Positions 15,113-17,261 of a stretch of 17,261 nucleotides of DNA are shown one piece after another. Origin of the DNA: Lichenicoccus sp964245755 (GTDB lineage Bacteria > Pseudomonadota > Alphaproteobacteria > Acetobacterales > Acetobacteraceae); NCBI GenBank assembly GCA_964245755.1, contig CAXTNV010000075.1, positions 1 to 17,261 of the forward strand, in the 5' to 3' direction. Made by a program: the position numbers and the translations under genes. Within the stretch, counting starts at the first letter, position 1. Each line of letters opens with the position of its first letter. The notes beneath the pieces are model-generated. The model was given only the letters and a program-made list of their open reading frames with translations. It was not told the origin of the DNA and did not search any database.

Positions 15113-16286
15113 CCGCAGGCGCGAGCACCGCGCGCTCCAGCGCCTGCAGCCCGGCCTCGAAGCCGAGCCCGCCGAAGCCGACGCGGAACCGGTCCTGCGG
15201 CAGTTCCAGCAGCTCCGAGCGGAACACGCCGGCCGGCAGCAACAGCACGCCGGCGGTGCGCGCCATGCGCTCGACGAAGCGGCCGACCCCCTCGGCGCCC
15301 CTGTAGCGCGGGTAGCACACCACCCCGCCCTGCGGCGGGACGCAGTCGAACAGCGCCCGGTGGCGCGCGAGGAAGGCTTCGAGCCGCACCAAGTTCGCCG
15401 AGGCGATCGCCAGGTTGCGGGCGAGCAGCACCGGTGCCGCCTTGAGCGCGATGCAGGCCAGCACCTCGCTCGGGCCGGCACCGCAGGTCGAGAGGTACTG
15501 CCGCATCGTCGTCAGGCGGCCGATCAGCGCCGGCTCCCGGCACGCGACCCAGCCGACGCGCAAGCCGGGCAGGCCGTAGGACTTGGACAGCGCGCAGATC
15601 GAGACGCCGCGCTCGTAGGCGTCGGCCACCGGCGGCAGCCGGGACGCCGGCTCGCGCTCGGTGAGGCGGTAGACCTCGTCGCTGAGCAGCCAGATGCCGC
15701 GACTGCGGCACAGCGCCACCAGGGCAGCGAGACGATCCGGCTCGAGCTGGCTTCCGGTCGGGTTGTTGGGAAAGCTGATCGCCAGCAGGCGGGTGTTCGG
15801 GCGCAGCGCGGCCGCGACCGCATCCAGGTCGAGCGACCAGCCCGAGCCGGCGTCGAGGGCGACGCCGGACACGGCGCACAAGCCGAGCGCCAGCGTCTCC
15901 ACCGACTGGTAGCCCGGCAGCACGATGACGGCGTGATCGTCCGGCGAGAGCAGGGCATGCAGCACTGCGTACAGCGACTCCTGCGCGCCGGCGAAGCAGA
16001 CCAGGTCATGCTCGGCGACGCGCTCGTAGCCCGCGGCCACCGCCGCACGCAGCCAGGGAGCGCCGAGCGGATGCGCGTAGCCGAGGGTGACGCCGGCCCA
16101 GCGCGCCGCGTCGTGTGCATCGGCGAGCGCCAGCAGGTCGGCGAGGGCCACCGTCTCGCATTCCGAGGCGCTGAGATGGTGCGCGGTCTCGGCATGCCAG
16201 CGGGACAGGTGGGTCGCTACTTCCAGGTCGCGGACCGGATAGCCGGGCCGAAGATCGCCGTGCAGGTCGGTGTTCAGGTCGGTCAT
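15099..16286 (-). CDS. PLP-dependent class I/II aminotransferase
   Basis: A 395-residue fold type I PLP enzyme. FAGAQESLYAVLHALL (98-113) is the phosphate-site helix, PGYQSVE (124-130) supplies the aromatic residue stacking on the cofactor, SFPNNPTG (171-178) holds the pyridoxal-contacting Asn, SDEVYR (202-207) the Asp pairing with the ring nitrogen, and SKSYGLPGLRVGW has the Schiff-base Lys235 and phosphate-binding Arg243. DRFRVGFGG near the end carries the substrate-carboxylate Arg. The N-terminus (HLSRWHAE, LSASECETVALADLLALAD) resembles the capreomycidine-synthase-like/VioD group, but the substrate is not fixed by this. ATG 16286 fits the domain start; the frame extends far upstream to 17141 but that part is antisense to ftsK. 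It is divergent from ftsK, an arrangement seen in Alphaproteobacteria. Confidence 0.9.
   Translation of the reverse strand: MTDLNTDLHGDLRPGYPVRDLEVATHLSRWHAETAHHLSASECETVALADLLALADAHDAARWAGVTLGYAHPLGAPWLRAAVAAGYERVAEHDLVCFAGAQESLYAVLHALLSPDDHAVIVLPGYQSVETLALGLCAVSGVALDAGSGWSLDLDAVAAALRPNTRLLAISFPNNPTGSQLEPDRLAALVALCRSRGIWLLSDEVYRLTEREPASRLPPVADAYERGVSICALSKSYGLPGLRVGWVACREPALIGRLTTMRQYLSTCGAGPSEVLACIALKAAPVLLARNLAIASANLVRLEAFLARHRALFDCVPPQGGVVCYPRYRGAEGVGRFVERMARTAGVLLLPAGVFRSELLELPQDRFRVGFGGLGFEAGLQALERAVLAPAASGG
15115..15147. terminator. Hairpin at the convergent AraC/aminotransferase junction
   Basis: GCAGGCGC (15115-15122) plus GAGC (15123-15126) pair with GCTC (15134-15137) and GCGCCTGC (15140-15147), a 12-bp stem with a CA bulge and a 7-base loop. 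It starts 3 bases after the AraC-gene stop and lies within the C-terminal codons of the opposing aminotransferase gene. No U-tract follows. Confidence 0.5.
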
Positions 16287-16477
16287 CGTTCTGGCTCGCT
16301 CGGATCCATCTGGTGCGGCGGAAGGTGCCCGATCCGGCGAGCCGGGCGCGAGAACGGCTAGCCGCAGTATCATGAGGATGCGGCCGCCTGCCAGTCCCCT
16401 GCTCCCGGCGGTGCATCCACCGCTTCTGTTGCCGGCGGGTCGTGCGATACGATGCGCCGGAATCGCCGGAGCGCTCG

Positions 16478-17261
16478 ATGCCCGCAGCCCTGAGCAGCCG
16501 CCTGTCCGAACGCCTGACCTCGCCGCGCCTGCAGGGGATCGTGCGCCGCAGGCTGGCGGAGCTGTGCGCGGCGGGTCTGGCGCTGGCCGCGATCGCCACG
16601 CTGGTTGCGCTCTCATCCTACGATCCGCACGATCCCTCGCTCGACACCGCCAGCGTGGCCGCCGCCCGCAACCTCGCCGGACCTCCCGGCGCGGTAGTCG
16701 CCGACCTGCTGCTGCAGGGCTTCGGCCTCGCCGGACTGCTGCCGCCGCTGGCGCTGCTCGGATGGGCATGGCGGATCGGCTCGCATCGCGGGCTCGGCAG
16801 CCTGACCCTGCGGACGGTGGCACTGCTCTGTGCCCTGCCCGCGGCTGCGGCCAGCTTGGCCGGCATGCCGCTGCTGATGCACGTCCATGACCGGTCCTGG
16901 CCGGCGGCGGCCGGCCTGGGCGGCGCCATCGGCCAGGGGCTGTCGCACATGGCGCTGCAGGCCGGCGAGGAGATGATCGGCCCCGCCGGCGGCGCCGTCG
17001 TATGGACGCTGTTCGCGGCACTGGCACTGGTGCTGACGCCGCTGTCGCTGGCGCTCTCGGCGGGGGAATGGCGCGCCGCGGGACGTCGCGCCCGCGGCGG
17101 CGCCAGGGAGGGCATGCAGTGGAGCGTCCGGCACGCGGCACGCTTTTCCGTCGCCCGGCCGGCGGCGCCCGATGCCGCGCCCCCTGTCCTGCTGGCCGAG
17201 CGACGCCGCCGCGGCGCCTGGAGCTGGCTCACTGGCCGCGCCGGCTTGGAGTCGCGGCGTA
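16478..17261 (+). CDS. ftsK: DNA translocase FtsK, N-terminal membrane part (partial)
   Basis: The frame is open from ATG 16478 to the right edge, 261 visible residues. After a basic N-terminus, TM1 (about 27-46) ends in SYDPHDPS (47-54), the periplasmic motif typical of the FtsK 4TM domain. Three more hydrophobic stretches follow: LLLQGFGLAGLLPPLALLGW, TVALLCALPAAAASLAGMPL and GGAVVWTLFAALALVLTPLS. After about residue 200 the sequence turns Arg/Ala/Pro-rich, the start of the linker. The motor and gamma domains lie outside the window. FtsK anchors at the division septum and pumps chromosome termini for dimer resolution. GGAG about 8 bases upstream supports the start. The 191-base space to the divergent aminotransferase must hold both promoters. 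Confidence 0.9.
   Translation, partial: MPAALSSRLSERLTSPRLQGIVRRRLAELCAAGLALAAIATLVALSSYDPHDPSLDTASVAAARNLAGPPGAVVADLLLQGFGLAGLLPPLALLGWAWRIGSHRGLGSLTLRTVALLCALPAAAASLAGMPLLMHVHDRSWPAAAGLGGAIGQGLSHMALQAGEEMIGPAGGAVVWTLFAALALVLTPLSLALSAGEWRAAGRRARGGAREGMQWSVRHAARFSVARPAAPDAAPPVLLAERRRRGAWSWLTGRAGLESRR

Noticed and set aside
16287..17141. 285-codon N-terminal extension of the aminotransferase
   Set aside because: The extension runs antisense through ftsK and is Arg/Pro/Ala-rich; the PLP domain begins right after ATG 16286.

Overview
This is a GC-rich alphaproteobacterial chromosomal window. The organism call is an inference from GC-rich codon usage, GTG starts and gene content: a proteobacterial KaiC paired with a hybrid kinase, DUF4142, DUF1264, and an aminotransferase next to ftsK. 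An Acetobacteraceae/Rhodospirillales member fits best, but no marker gene proves it. There are no rRNAs, tRNAs, insertion sequences or CRISPR arrays. One run of exactly 100 N breaks the histidine kinase gene.

Layout. (1) 1-1224, minus strand: the start of a secreted protein with 18-residue repeats, running off the left edge, downstream of a CDP-alcohol phosphatidyltransferase. (2) 1225-2689: about 1.46 kb with no convincing intact gene and possibly gene debris. (3) 2690-5920, plus strand: a signalling unit of a short leader ORF coupled by an ATGA overlap to a double-domain KaiC-type ATPase, followed by a hybrid histidine kinase. (4) 5989-8252: a DUF4142 exported protein (minus), a divergent NmrA-like NAD(P)-binding protein and an exported DUF1264 protein (both plus). 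(5) 8249-12344, minus strand: a tight operon of a DUF2064 GT-A protein, a polytopic GT87/DUF2029-type glycosyltransferase, a radical SAM enzyme with a C-terminal auxiliary Cys cluster, and a GT2 glycosyltransferase. A small, apparently frameshifted ORF ending in an aromatic, Gly-rich tail overlaps its 5' end. (6) 12729-15112: an MFS transporter (minus) divergent from an AraC-family regulator (plus). (7) 15099-17261: a class I/II aminotransferase (minus) divergent from the N-terminal membrane part of FtsK (plus, cut by the right edge).

How the genes may work together. KaiC and the kinase form a plausible ATPase/two-component pair, with no kaiA or kaiB in view. The four-gene operon has the parts of a membrane glycan pathway: a nucleotidyl/glycosyl-transferase-like protein, a polyprenyl-sugar-dependent membrane transferase, a radical SAM modifier and a polyprenyl-phosphate-type GT2. 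Its product cannot be read from sequence. This operon, with the small peptide ORF at its head, is the best candidate for an undescribed system. The AraC regulator probably controls the divergent MFS gene. At two convergent gene pairs the plus gene's terminator-like hairpin lies inside the 3' coding end of the opposing gene.
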